Below, in pieces: positions 24,708 through 32,363 of a stretch of DNA of 36,946 nucleotides. Each line of letters starts with the position of its first letter. Position 1 is the stretch's first letter. The DNA is from Bacteroidales bacterium (GTDB lineage Bacteria > Bacteroidota > Bacteroidia > Bacteroidales > Tenuifilaceae), in NCBI GenBank assembly GCA_028680705.1, contig JAQUJY010000022.1, forward strand, positions 1 through 36,946, read 5' to 3'. The notes below the pieces were generated by a model. The model searched no databases. It saw only the letters and a program-made list of their open reading frames with translations, and was not told where the DNA came from. The translations under genes and the position numbers were made by a program.

Positions 24708-25589
24708 ATGAAAAATAAATTATTTAATAAGCTGGCGACCATCTTAACAGTGCTTTTTCTAGGCGGGAATTTGCTTTATGCACAGGTTGAGAAGCCACAA
24801 AATATATATCGGGTAACTGTTAACTCGCGATATGTAATAGAAAATGGCGAACGAACCTCAACGTTTTTTGCAATTAATCAGCTTATATACGATTCGCTTG
24901 CACGACTCCATACCGAAATTGATTTTGACTGGGAAACCCACTACCCCAACAACTATCGATGGAATTATTTTAATGGCCAACAAAAGGTTAAAACCGATTT
25001 CTTTTTTAAAGAAAAACTTTCACGAATTGAGGAGTATGACTTTAACGAGAACCAGAGGCTTATTTCATTAACCCTATATCATGTAAGCCCCAACGACACT
25101 ACCCTAAGCGTAAGAGAAGTATATAACTACAGCAACACTGGACTTATTACAAAAGCAACAGGATATAATGAAAGAGGTAAGAGGGGATACAGAACAACCT
25201 TTAAATACGATGATAAAGGCAACGAAATTTATAGAAAAGTAAGAGGGAAGCGTACAACTCCACCCGATTCCATAATGTTTTTACAAAAAGAGATAGCATA
25301 CGATAGCCTTAATAGGATTGCTAAAGAAAAGGTTAGCATTGATAAGAGTGGTTCACCTAAGATTATCAAAACTTATTCCTATGCCTATACCGATGATGGG
25401 AACATAGCCGAAAAAACGATTATTGACAGCCAAGGTAATATCCAAAAGAGAAAGGAGTATATATACAGAAGTGATAAGCGCTTGCAGCAGATAAAAGTTT
25501 TTGATAATAGTGGGAACCTTTTGGAGCACCTAGCTTGGCGATACGAGATTTACAAAACTTCCGACAGACGGTTTAGAACTCTTGAGTGA
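24708..25589 (+). CDS. Secreted protein with YD-repeat-like segments
   Basis: A 293-residue protein with signal peptide KNKLFNKLATILTVLFLG (cleavage after YAQ). The mature part has repeated motifs of the tyrosine-aspartate type: FKYDDKGNEIYRK, IAYDSLNRIAKE, YAYTDDGNIAEK, YIYRSDKRLQQI, VFDNSGNLLEH. These resemble the RHS/YD-repeat rhythm (Y.YD..G.l) found in surface and toxin shells, but the protein is far shorter than an RHS toxin and lacks a toxin tail. It is likely an outer-surface or periplasmic protein of unknown function. Its link to the adhesin locus is only by position. Confidence 0.68.
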   Translation: MKNKLFNKLATILTVLFLGGNLLYAQVEKPQNIYRVTVNSRYVIENGERTSTFFAINQLIYDSLARLHTEIDFDWETHYPNNYRWNYFNGQQKVKTDFFFKEKLSRIEEYDFNENQRLISLTLYHVSPNDTTLSVREVYNYSNTGLITKATGYNERGKRGYRTTFKYDDKGNEIYRKVRGKRTTPPDSIMFLQKEIAYDSLNRIAKEKVSIDKSGSPKIIKTYSYAYTDDGNIAEKTIIDSQGNIQKRKEYIYRSDKRLQQIKVFDNSGNLLEHLAWRYEIYKTSDRRFRTLE

Positions 25590-25646
25590 GGATTGGATTA
25601 TGACAATATCCCAGTAACATACCTTTAAGGATGCTAGCAGCAAACT

Positions 25647-26606
25647 CTACTTTGCTGGTAAAAACTCAAGACTTGTCCCTTTCTCATCAACCTTAAGAGT
25701 GGCCATTCTACCCATTAGTAGGGCAACATTCTCTTTCTGATGACCCGTAGGAAACCCAAAGCATACGGGATATTGATATTCAGCAACCGTTTCACGGATT
25801 ATCTCTAAGGCAGTTTTTCCATAGGGTATGGCGTTGTCATTCATATCAATCATTCCACCAACAATAAGCCCGCTAATCCCTCTAAGTTTTCCACTCCGCT
25901 TAAGGTTCATCATCATCCTGTCAATATGATAAAGGTATTCGTCCAGATCCTCAATGAATAAGATTTTCCCTTCGGTAATCATATCGGCATCGGATCCAGA
26001 AAGGCTATATAAAATAGATAAATTTCCTCCTATTAACTTACCACTTGCACTTCCATAACGGTTAAAGGGATGCACTAGCGCATTGTAAGTTGGCGTTTCG
26101 CCAAAGAGCACCCTGCGTAAACTCTCAGTCGAAATATTGGGTTTCCCATCCACCGGGAAGTTAATTGGCATAATACCATGTATGCTCTCCATCATATACC
26201 ATGAGTTGAGAATTCCGTGGAAAACCGTAATATCGCTATAGCCAATTACCCATTTAGGCTCACGCTGCAAACTCCTTAGGTCTAGGTGATTTAGAATACG
26301 TACAGAACCATACCCTCCGCGAGCACAAACTATTGCCTTTACCTGAGGATTCTCAATCATCGATTGAAAATCGGCAGCCCGCTCAGTGTCAGTTCCTGAA
26401 AACTGATTGAGTTCGCCAAAAAGGTTTTTACCCAGCACAACCTTAAGTCCCCAACTCTCAAACATGGCAATTGAAACGGCAATTTCCTCCCTACTCACTT
26501 TCCGTGCAGGAGCCACTATGCCAACGGCATCGCCTTTTTGAAGTATGGAGGGGCTAATGAAATTCATTGCTCTATCTTTAAAATTGTTAGTATCTTTGTC
26601 AGTCAT
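25647..26606 (-). CDS. ldcA: LD-carboxypeptidase (S66 family, LdcA/MccF-like)
   Basis: A 319-residue cytoplasmic serine peptidase that trims the terminal D-Ala from muropeptide tetrapeptides during peptidoglycan recycling, or, as in MccF, cleaves microcin conjugates. The Ser-Glu-His triad of the family fits Ser124 in IGYSDIT, Glu219 in LFIEDLDEY and His289 in GFPTGHQKE. The ARGGYGSVRIL loop is also conserved. I chose the ATG at 26606; a later in-frame ATG at 26567 (MNFISPS) also gives a complete family domain and could be the true start. It is divergent from metG, and the gap holds a hairpin. Confidence 0.9.
   Translation of the reverse strand: MTDKDTNNFKDRAMNFISPSILQKGDAVGIVAPARKVSREEIAVSIAMFESWGLKVVLGKNLFGELNQFSGTDTERAADFQSMIENPQVKAIVCARGGYGSVRILNHLDLRSLQREPKWVIGYSDITVFHGILNSWYMMESIHGIMPINFPVDGKPNISTESLRRVLFGETPTYNALVHPFNRYGSASGKLIGGNLSILYSLSGSDADMITEGKILFIEDLDEYLYHIDRMMMNLKRSGKLRGISGLIVGGMIDMNDNAIPYGKTALEIIRETVAEYQYPVCFGFPTGHQKENVALLMGRMATLKVDEKGTSLEFLPAK
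26567..26598 (+). promoter_or_regulatory. Putative metG promoter inside the ldcA 5' end
   Basis: TTG at 26567-26569 and TATCTTTG at 26591-26598 are spaced by 21 bp, matching the phylum consensus. Transcription would begin near 26605, giving a leader of about 90 nt that contains the hairpin at 26644-26672. The element overlaps the ldcA start if that gene begins at 26606. Confidence 0.5.
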
Positions 26607-26643
26607 TATACGATGAACGTTACAATAAAGTAATTTTAAATTG

Positions 26644-26672
26644 AAAATAAAGCCCACACAAGGGCTTATTTT
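26644..26672 (+). terminator. Terminator-like hairpin in the metG leader
   Basis: AAAATAAAGCCC (26644-26655) pairs with GGGCTTATTTT (26662-26672), with one bulged A and a 6-nt loop, and a T-rich end. It lies 19 nt before the metG ATG and between divergent genes, where no upstream gene needs terminating. It may be an attenuator or may shield the ribosome-binding region. Confidence 0.6.
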
Positions 26673-26691
26673 CTAAAAATAACTTAAATCC

Positions 26692-28731
26692 ATGGTTATG
26701 AACGCGTACAAGCGATATTTAATAACATCGGCCTTACCCTATGCAAATGGGCCAATTCACATCGGGCATCTTGCTGGTGTTTACGTCCCATCGGATATTT
26801 ACACCCGTTACCTTAGATTGAAGGGTATGGATGTAATCTCTGTTTGCGGATCGGATGAGCACGGCGTACCCATAACCATAAAAGCTCGTAAAGAAGGCGT
26901 TTCACCTCAAAGCATAGTGGATAAATACCACGCAATTATAAAAAAATCATTCGAAGATTTTGGTATTGCCTTCGATATCTACTCCCGAACCTCATCGAAA
27001 ACACACCACGAAGAATCAGCTGCATTCTTTAAAAAGCTGTATGCTAAGGGCGAGTTTATCGAGAAAACTACTGAGCAGTACTACGACCCCGAGGTTAACC
27101 AGTTTTTGGCCGATAGGTACATTACTGGTACCTGCCCACATTGCTCTAACGAAAAAGCTTATGGCGACCAATGTGAACAGTGCGGTACGAGCCTTAACGC
27201 CACCGATCTTATAAATCCAAAATCGACCCTAAGCGGTGTTAAGCCAATTATGAAACCAACAAAGCATTGGTTCTTGCCTTTGGATAAGTACCAAGGGTTT
27301 CTGGAAAAATGGATTTTAGAGGATCATAAGGAATGGAAGGCAAACGTTTACGGGCAGTGCAAGAGTTGGCTTGATCAGGGTCTGCAGCCCCGAGCAGTTA
27401 GTAGAGATTTGGACTGGGGCGTTCCCGTTCCGGTTGAGGGGGCTGAAGGTAAAGTACTCTACGTTTGGTTCGATGCGCCCATTGGCTATATATCAGCAAC
27501 AAAAGATCTTACACCTGACTGGGAGAAGTATTGGAAGGATCCAGAAACACGCATGATTCATTTTATTGGAAAGGATAACATCGTTTTCCACTGCATTGTG
27601 TTTCCGGCCATGCTCAAGGCTGAGGGTTCATATATTTTGCCCGACAATGTGCCAGCAAATGAGTTTTTAAACCTTGAAGGCGATAAGATTTCAACATCGC
27701 GCAACTGGGCGGTTTGGTTGCATGAGTATCTAGAGGAGTTCCCCGGAAAACAGGATGTACTTAGGTACTCGCTAACCGCTAACATGCCCGAGACTAAGGA
27801 CAATGACTTTACCTGGAAAGATTTTCAGTCTCACAATAATAACGAATTGGTTGCCATATTAGGCAACTTTGTGAATCGAGCACTTGTACTTACCCATAAG
27901 TACTTTGAGGGAAAAGTGCCTGCTTTGGGTGACCTAACCCAGTACGATAAGGATGCCCTAGCGGAACTGCCCAAACTTAAACAGGGGATTGAGAAGAATC
28001 TGGAACTTTTCCGCTTTCGCGATGCTTTGCGTGATGCCATGAATATTGCCCGTTTAGGCAATAAATACCTTGCCGATACCGAACCTTGGAAAGTATTTAA
28101 AACCGACCCCGATAGGGTTGCCACCATACTGAACATCGCACTCCAAATTACGGCCAATATTACAATCCTTGCTGAGCCTTTCCTCCCTTTTACCACTGCT
28201 AAGCTGGGCAAAATGATAAACGCATCAAACCTTGGATGGAGTAAAGGGGGAGATACCAACCTACTGGCCTCAGGGCATGCCATTGAGCAACCCGAACTGC
28301 TTTTTGATAAAATCGAGGATGATGAAATTGATAAACAACTTGCAAAACTTATGGATACTAAACTACAGAATGAGGAGAACAACAAAGAGATTGCTCCACA
28401 AAAAGAGATTATAAGCTACGAAGATTTTATGAAAATGGATATCCGAATATCTAAAGTGCTTGCCGCTGAAGTGGTACCTAAAACACAGAAACTGCTGAAA
28501 CTTGAGGTTGATACCGGAATAGACAAGCGAACCATTGTGTCGGGTATTGCAGAGTACTTTAAACCCGAACAAGTTGTTGGCCGTGAGGTTTGCGTGCTGG
28601 TTAACTTAGAGCCACGAAAAATTCGGGGTATCGAATCACATGGCATGATCCTAATGGCCAAAAACTCCGATGATAGTCTTCGCTTTGTTCAACCCAACGA
28701 ATCAGTAGATAGCGGGTCTACTGTAAGTTAG
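26692..28731 (+). CDS. metG: Methionyl-tRNA synthetase
   Basis: This 679-residue class I aminoacyl-tRNA synthetase charges tRNA-Met. The HIGH motif is in [14 protein letters not shown], and the second motif appears as KISTS. The zinc knuckle has four cysteines (CPHC...CEQC, residues about 147-164). A C-terminal tRNA-binding (Trbp111-like, OB-fold) domain begins near residue 573 ([15 protein letters not shown]) and includes [10 protein letters not shown] and [16 protein letters not shown]-type segments, so the long dimeric form is encoded. An acidic linker joins the parts. Starts at 26692 or 26698 (ATG GTT ATG) are both possible. A strong terminator follows. Confidence 0.96.
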   Translation: MVMNAYKRYLITSALPYANGPIHIGHLAGVYVPSDIYTRYLRLKGMDVISVCGSDEHGVPITIKARKEGVSPQSIVDKYHAIIKKSFEDFGIAFDIYSRTSSKTHHEESAAFFKKLYAKGEFIEKTTEQYYDPEVNQFLADRYITGTCPHCSNEKAYGDQCEQCGTSLNATDLINPKSTLSGVKPIMKPTKHWFLPLDKYQGFLEKWILEDHKEWKANVYGQCKSWLDQGLQPRAVSRDLDWGVPVPVEGAEGKVLYVWFDAPIGYISATKDLTPDWEKYWKDPETRMIHFIGKDNIVFHCIVFPAMLKAEGSYILPDNVPANEFLNLEGDKISTSRNWAVWLHEYLEEFPGKQDVLRYSLTANMPETKDNDFTWKDFQSHNNNELVAILGNFVNRALVLTHKYFEGKVPALGDLTQYDKDALAELPKLKQGIEKNLELFRFRDALRDAMNIARLGNKYLADTEPWKVFKTDPDRVATILNIALQITANITILAEPFLPFTTAKLGKMINASNLGWSKGGDTNLLASGHAIEQPELLFDKIEDDEIDKQLAKLMDTKLQNEENNKEIAPQKEIISYEDFMKMDIRISKVLAAEVVPKTQKLLKLEVDTGIDKRTIVSGIAEYFKPEQVVGREVCVLVNLEPRKIRGIESHGMILMAKNSDDSLRFVQPNESVDSGSTVS

Positions 28732-28741
28732 AAACAGATAC

Positions 28742-28779
28742 AAAAAAACAGCCACGCCTAAAGGCCTGGCTGTTTTTTT
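28742..28779. terminator. Bidirectional terminator between metG and the MFS gene
   Basis: CAGCCA and GCC on the left pair with GGC and TGGCTG on the right around TAAA, with one C-C mismatch. Seven A before and seven T after give U-tracts for both convergent transcripts. Confidence 0.9.
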
Positions 28780-28845
28780 ATTATGATACTAGTTGCGACA
28801 CCTCTTTGTATTATATTATTGCAAACCACTATCATTATCTAAGAG

Positions 28846-30129
28846 CTACCCTTTACCCTCAGTAATCGATTTGTTTGTTAGCGTTAGGGTTACAATAAAG
28901 CCAATGCCCAATAAAATAGCACCAGCCATATAGGTTCTGGGGCCAATCACCTCAGGGGTTTTGGTATAAAAATCTCTAATAAATGCTGCCACTTGTGGAC
29001 CAACAATACCACCAATAGACCATGCTGTAAGGATTACACCATAAACAACGGGCATTAACTTTGCGTGAAAAACATCGAGCACATACGATGGCATTGCTCC
29101 AAAACCGCCACCATAACACAGTAGCACATAGCAAACCAGAATACCAAAAATCCAAGGATTACCCGTAAACATCATAAGAATAAAAATCAGAATCTGAGAA
29201 CCCAAAATCAATCGGAAAACCTGAATCCGCCCAATTTTATCCGATAACCCACCCCAAAGGAATCGACCAACCCCATTGAATAATGAGCTGATAGCGATTA
29301 GACTAGCACCAGCCACAGCAAGGGCTTCAGTGCTCATTGTGGCATCTTTAATTCTTAGTAAATCCTGTATCATTGGCGATTGCAGACCAATAAACATTAT
29401 ACCTGCCGATATATTTAGGAAAAAGATAAGCCACATACCCAAGAACTTTGCAGAAAGCAAACTATCCTTAACGGTTAAACTATCCTCGTACCCTTGGCTA
29501 GCAGCACTTTTTAAAGGAGGAGAATAACCTTTAGGAGTAAATCCCTCTGGAGGGTTTTGCATGCTTAGCCCAGCGGGAATACCAATGGCCATAAGTACTA
29601 TGGCAATGTACAAAAACACCTGTACCATATTACCTTGGGTAATGCTCACAAATATGGGAGCAATAACCTTAGACATTACCAGCGCACCCAACCCAAAACC
29701 CATAACAACCATTCCGGTGATAAAACCCTTTTTATCGGGAAACCATTTTGAGGCAGTTGCGACTGGGGTTACATAACCTAAGCCCAAGCCTATTCCACCA
29801 ACCACACCAAAACCAATATAAAAGAGAGGTAGACTACTAATAAACATAGCATACGCACTTATCAAATAGCCTACACCGTAAAATAACGCCCCCATTGAGG
29901 CCAACTTGCGGGGTCCGTATTTTGGGAGTATCATACCACCAACAGCGGCAGACAAGCCAAGGAATAAAATGGACAGACTAAAAATCCACATGGTTTGTAC
30001 GTTGCTCCACCCATACTCTGCAATAATTGGCTTTTGAAAAAAACTCCAGGCATAAACGGTACCCAACACTACTTGCAAAAGGGTACCCATAATTGCAATA
30101 AACCACCGTTTTGAATTTAATTTATCCAT
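28846..30129 (-). CDS. OFA-family MFS transporter
   Basis: A 427-residue, 12-helix major facilitator of the oxalate/formate antiporter (OFA) family. The first helix, FIAIMGTLLQVVLGTVYAWSF, and the helix-2/3 segment are typical of the group, as is the charged loop after helix 8 (GRFLWGGLSDKIGRIQ). OFA members exchange or import small organic anions (oxalate, formate, lactate, pyruvate), but the substrate cannot be read from this sequence. The ATG at 30129 begins MDKLNSKRWF. It is convergent with metG and has no operon partner. Confidence 0.92.
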   Translation of the reverse strand: MDKLNSKRWFIAIMGTLLQVVLGTVYAWSFFQKPIIAEYGWSNVQTMWIFSLSILFLGLSAAVGGMILPKYGPRKLASMGALFYGVGYLISAYAMFISSLPLFYIGFGVVGGIGLGLGYVTPVATASKWFPDKKGFITGMVVMGFGLGALVMSKVIAPIFVSITQGNMVQVFLYIAIVLMAIGIPAGLSMQNPPEGFTPKGYSPPLKSAASQGYEDSLTVKDSLLSAKFLGMWLIFFLNISAGIMFIGLQSPMIQDLLRIKDATMSTEALAVAGASLIAISSLFNGVGRFLWGGLSDKIGRIQVFRLILGSQILIFILMMFTGNPWIFGILVCYVLLCYGGGFGAMPSYVLDVFHAKLMPVVYGVILTAWSIGGIVGPQVAAFIRDFYTKTPEVIGPRTYMAGAILLGIGFIVTLTLTNKSITEGKG

Positions 30130-30514
30130 AATAAAAGTTTATTTCGACTTATATTTTCGGGTTTCAATCTACATATATTTCACTAATGTAGGAAAATTAT
30201 ATTCTCAATTAAAACAGAGGCACCTAATTTCAAGGATTTAACGCCAAAAACTATCGGCTAAGAAAGTTTGAAATTGACAGAATATCTTTCTCTCAATTGT
30301 GAAAATGCAGAAGGAATTTTGTCAGACAGTATCGAAATCAAGATTGACAAGCTCGGTTACATTTCTGTAAATAGGCTAAAATTAAGAACTTTTGGGATGG
30401 GAAAATTTCAGCAGACAAAGACCAACTATCCGGATAACTATTTAGCCATTGATGTAACCAGCAGCATGAAAGAATTAAAGTTTCCTGAGCGGCTTGCTTT
30501 GGGGAGTAGATACT
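30130..30514. other. Intergenic stretch with an inverted repeat and a possible remnant
   Basis: An inverted repeat CTACAT / ATGTAG (30169-30191), with an 11-bp gap, lies upstream of the MFS gene and could bind a dimeric regulator. The rest (30262-30514) carries an open frame of uncertain origin, annotated separately. Confidence 0.45.
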
Positions 30515-30570
30515 CTACTTCAGCTCCACCACAAAGCAATCGGGATAAACTTGCACAACCCTACGCTTAA
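30268..30570 (+). pseudogene. Unrecognised open frame, possible gene remnant
   Basis: A 100-codon frame opens at a TTG after a TAA at 30259-30261. Its first roughly 82 codons (KLTEYLSLNCENAEGIL...LKFPERLALGSRY) look protein-like: mixed charged and hydrophobic residues, few low-complexity runs. The last roughly 18 codons run antisense over the 3' end of the rlpA-like gene and are clearly not coding. No start ATG or ribosome site is seen. It may be the truncated remains of an unidentified gene. It could also be chance. Confidence 0.3.
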
Positions 30571-31324
30571 GAACATCGGCTTCGCGACGCGAAGGGAAAC
30601 CTCCAACCATAAGGCGATAAATTTTTTCGCCATTTAGGGTTGCCACTTGCACCCTAACCTCCTCTTTAATAGATGTTTTAAGGTCGTCGGCAATGCGCAG
30701 CAGGTTAACTAACTCCTTATAGCTACCAATCTGTACCGCATATCCCTGTGGGTTAAGACGCATCACTTTTAGCTCGTATAGCTCGCTTGCCTCACTACTA
30801 ATGGGAGCAGGTGCAGGCTTTGGAGATTTTGGCGCAGCCTCAACAGGCGCTTTTTGTGGCTCCTTGATGGTTGCTGGAGTGGGCTGGTTATTTGGGCGCT
30901 TAGCTCCCTGCGATGGCTGGGGCGCTGAGTATTGCTGGGATGATTCCTGAGCAAGCATACCGCCATCACTATCAATCACCTCAATTTTTACATCGGCTAT
31001 TCCTATTCTAACAAAATCCAACTTTGTAGCGGCAGAGTGGCTAAGGTCGATTATACGATTGGGTACAAATGGACCTCTATCGTTAACGCGTGTAATTACT
31101 GACTTGCCATTACTTAGATTAGTAACTTTTACTAAGGTACCAAAGGGTAACGAAAGATGAGCACAAGTGCTTTTGCTATGGCTGTACCTTTCGCCCGAGG
31201 CTGTTGTTCGCCCCTCAAACTTATCGGCGTAAAACGATGCTTTTCCCTCTTGAACATACCCAGATTGGGCAAATGTAAAGATCGATGATAAAATTAAGCA
31301 TATTGATAGAGCTAGTGTTCTCAT
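30515..31324 (-). CDS. rlpA: RlpA-like septal ring lytic transglycosylase with SPOR domain
   Basis: A 269-residue secreted protein: signal peptide MRTLALSICLILSSIFTF (cleavage after FAQ), then a double-psi beta-barrel domain (about 20-110; EGKASFYADKFEGRTTASGE, VTNLSNGKSVITRVNDRGPF, RIIDLSHSAATKL), a proline/glutamine-rich linker, and a C-terminal SPOR domain (about 190-269; GYAVQIGSY, RLMVGGFPSRREADVLKR). RlpA in other bacteria cleaves denuded peptidoglycan at the septum, and SPOR binds such glycans. The catalytic activity of this copy is inferred. The ATG at 31324 gives the signal peptide and leaves 4 nt after the barrel gene, so they form an operon. Confidence 0.92.
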   Translation of the reverse strand: MRTLALSICLILSSIFTFAQSGYVQEGKASFYADKFEGRTTASGERYSHSKSTCAHLSLPFGTLVKVTNLSNGKSVITRVNDRGPFVPNRIIDLSHSAATKLDFVRIGIADVKIEVIDSDGGMLAQESSQQYSAPQPSQGAKRPNNQPTPATIKEPQKAPVEAAPKSPKPAPAPISSEASELYELKVMRLNPQGYAVQIGSYKELVNLLRIADDLKTSIKEEVRVQVATLNGEKIYRLMVGGFPSRREADVLKRRVVQVYPDCFVVELK

Positions 31325-31328
31325 AGTA

Positions 31329-32036
31329 TTATTCTTTTTCGATTTTAATCTCTTGACTGTTCCCAATTATCTGTTTAGCCTCTTTTCGCTTTTCAAATAG
31401 CGAAGAGATATTATAAAGGTAGGTAAAAGATATGTTTTGCACACGCGCTGGCGACCTGAGTGGATTACCCTCAAACTTATAATAGTACAAATCGCCTAAA
31501 CCATAATGAAAACGAGCTTCTACCTGAATTGTTCCAAACTTAAAATCGTACCCTATGCCTACCCCTCCCATCAACCCATAATCGAACGGATTATCGCGAA
31601 GAATATTGATATTGTATTTATTCATCTCGTATATCCCCGATGTATCTGAACCGTGCTGCGAGTTTAGCATGTACGAAGCGGTTGCACCCGCATTAAAGTG
31701 CATGAAAAAATTGTTGTACTTTGCTCTAATCTGCATAAAAAGGGGAACTTCGGCATAGGTTGAAATTCGCTTATAATGATTTTCATCGCCTAAGGGCAAG
31801 CGGTATCCGCGTTGGGTTACATTAATCTCACCCTGAAATCCGAAGTACTGTAAATCGAAATACTTGAACACAATTCCTCCATCAAAAAGCCTGTCGTAAA
31901 CTGCACGCTGCTTATTACTTGGCGTAATAGCAACCGATGAAATGTTATATCCTCCCCTCACCCCAACGTGTAGCTGCGATTGTGCTGCAACTGGAAGAAT
32001 TGCCAACAATATTATTAATATTTTTTGATGCTTCAT
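31329..32036 (-). CDS. Outer-membrane beta-barrel protein (PorT-like)
   Basis: A 235-residue protein with signal peptide MKHQKILIILLAILPVAA (cleavage after QSQ). The mature part alternates hydrophobic and aromatic strands (LHVGVRGGYNISSVAI, FGFQGEINVTQRGYRL, ISTYAEVPLFMQIRA, GLMGGVGIGYDFKFG), as in the Bacteroidota outer-membrane beta-barrel family PF13568 (PorT-type), with about eight strands. The function is unknown. It is the third gene of a four-gene operon, 23 bp after the thiamine-binding gene and 4 bp before rlpA. Confidence 0.85.
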   Translation of the reverse strand: MKHQKILIILLAILPVAAQSQLHVGVRGGYNISSVAITPSNKQRAVYDRLFDGGIVFKYFDLQYFGFQGEINVTQRGYRLPLGDENHYKRISTYAEVPLFMQIRAKYNNFFMHFNAGATASYMLNSQHGSDTSGIYEMNKYNINILRDNPFDYGLMGGVGIGYDFKFGTIQVEARFHYGLGDLYYYKFEGNPLRSPARVQNISFTYLYNISSLFEKRKEAKQIIGNSQEIKIEKE

Positions 32037-32059
32037 CGTAATAAATGCTTTGCTTTGGG

Positions 32060-32356
32060 CTAAATCTTCTTCTCTACCGAATCAATTTTTGAGTGGATGC
32101 GTCCCTTCTCACTTTTCCTAATATCGATGTTCACCGTAATATAAACCCTATCGCAGCTATCCTCTAATGTTGCATAGGCATTGTCAATTACCGAGAGCGC
32201 CTCGCTTAGCGTATCGGTTTCAACAATTGTGCCCATGGATGTAAGCTGACTTTCGAATCCGCTAGACCGAATACTCTTAACCACCTTGGCAACGTATGGG
32301 CTTAGGCTCTCGTTTTTACGGGTTGGGAACATGGCAAAATTCATCACTACTGACAT
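32060..32356 (-). CDS. Thiamine-binding protein (MTH1187/YqgV family)
   Basis: A 98-residue protein of the MTH1187/YqgV family (PF01910). Conserved features: an N-terminal strand (VVMNFAMFPT), the helix SPYVAKVVKSIRSSG, and LTSMGTIVETDTLSEALSVI, ending in a strand (RVYITVNIDIRKSE). Family members bind thiamine or HMP-like ligands as tetramers in the cytoplasm; the physiological role is uncertain. Its place between a lipoprotein and a beta-barrel gene is unexpected. Spacing to the lipoprotein gene is 7 bp. Confidence 0.88.
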   Translation of the reverse strand: MSVVMNFAMFPTRKNESLSPYVAKVVKSIRSSGFESQLTSMGTIVETDTLSEALSVIDNAYATLEDSCDRVYITVNIDIRKSEKGRIHSKIDSVEKKI

Positions 32357-32363
32357 AGGGCAG

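Noticed and set aside
28363-28661. Minus-strand frames over the 3' end of metG
   Set aside because: The opposite strand encodes the well-conserved tRNA-binding domain; these are antisense shadows.
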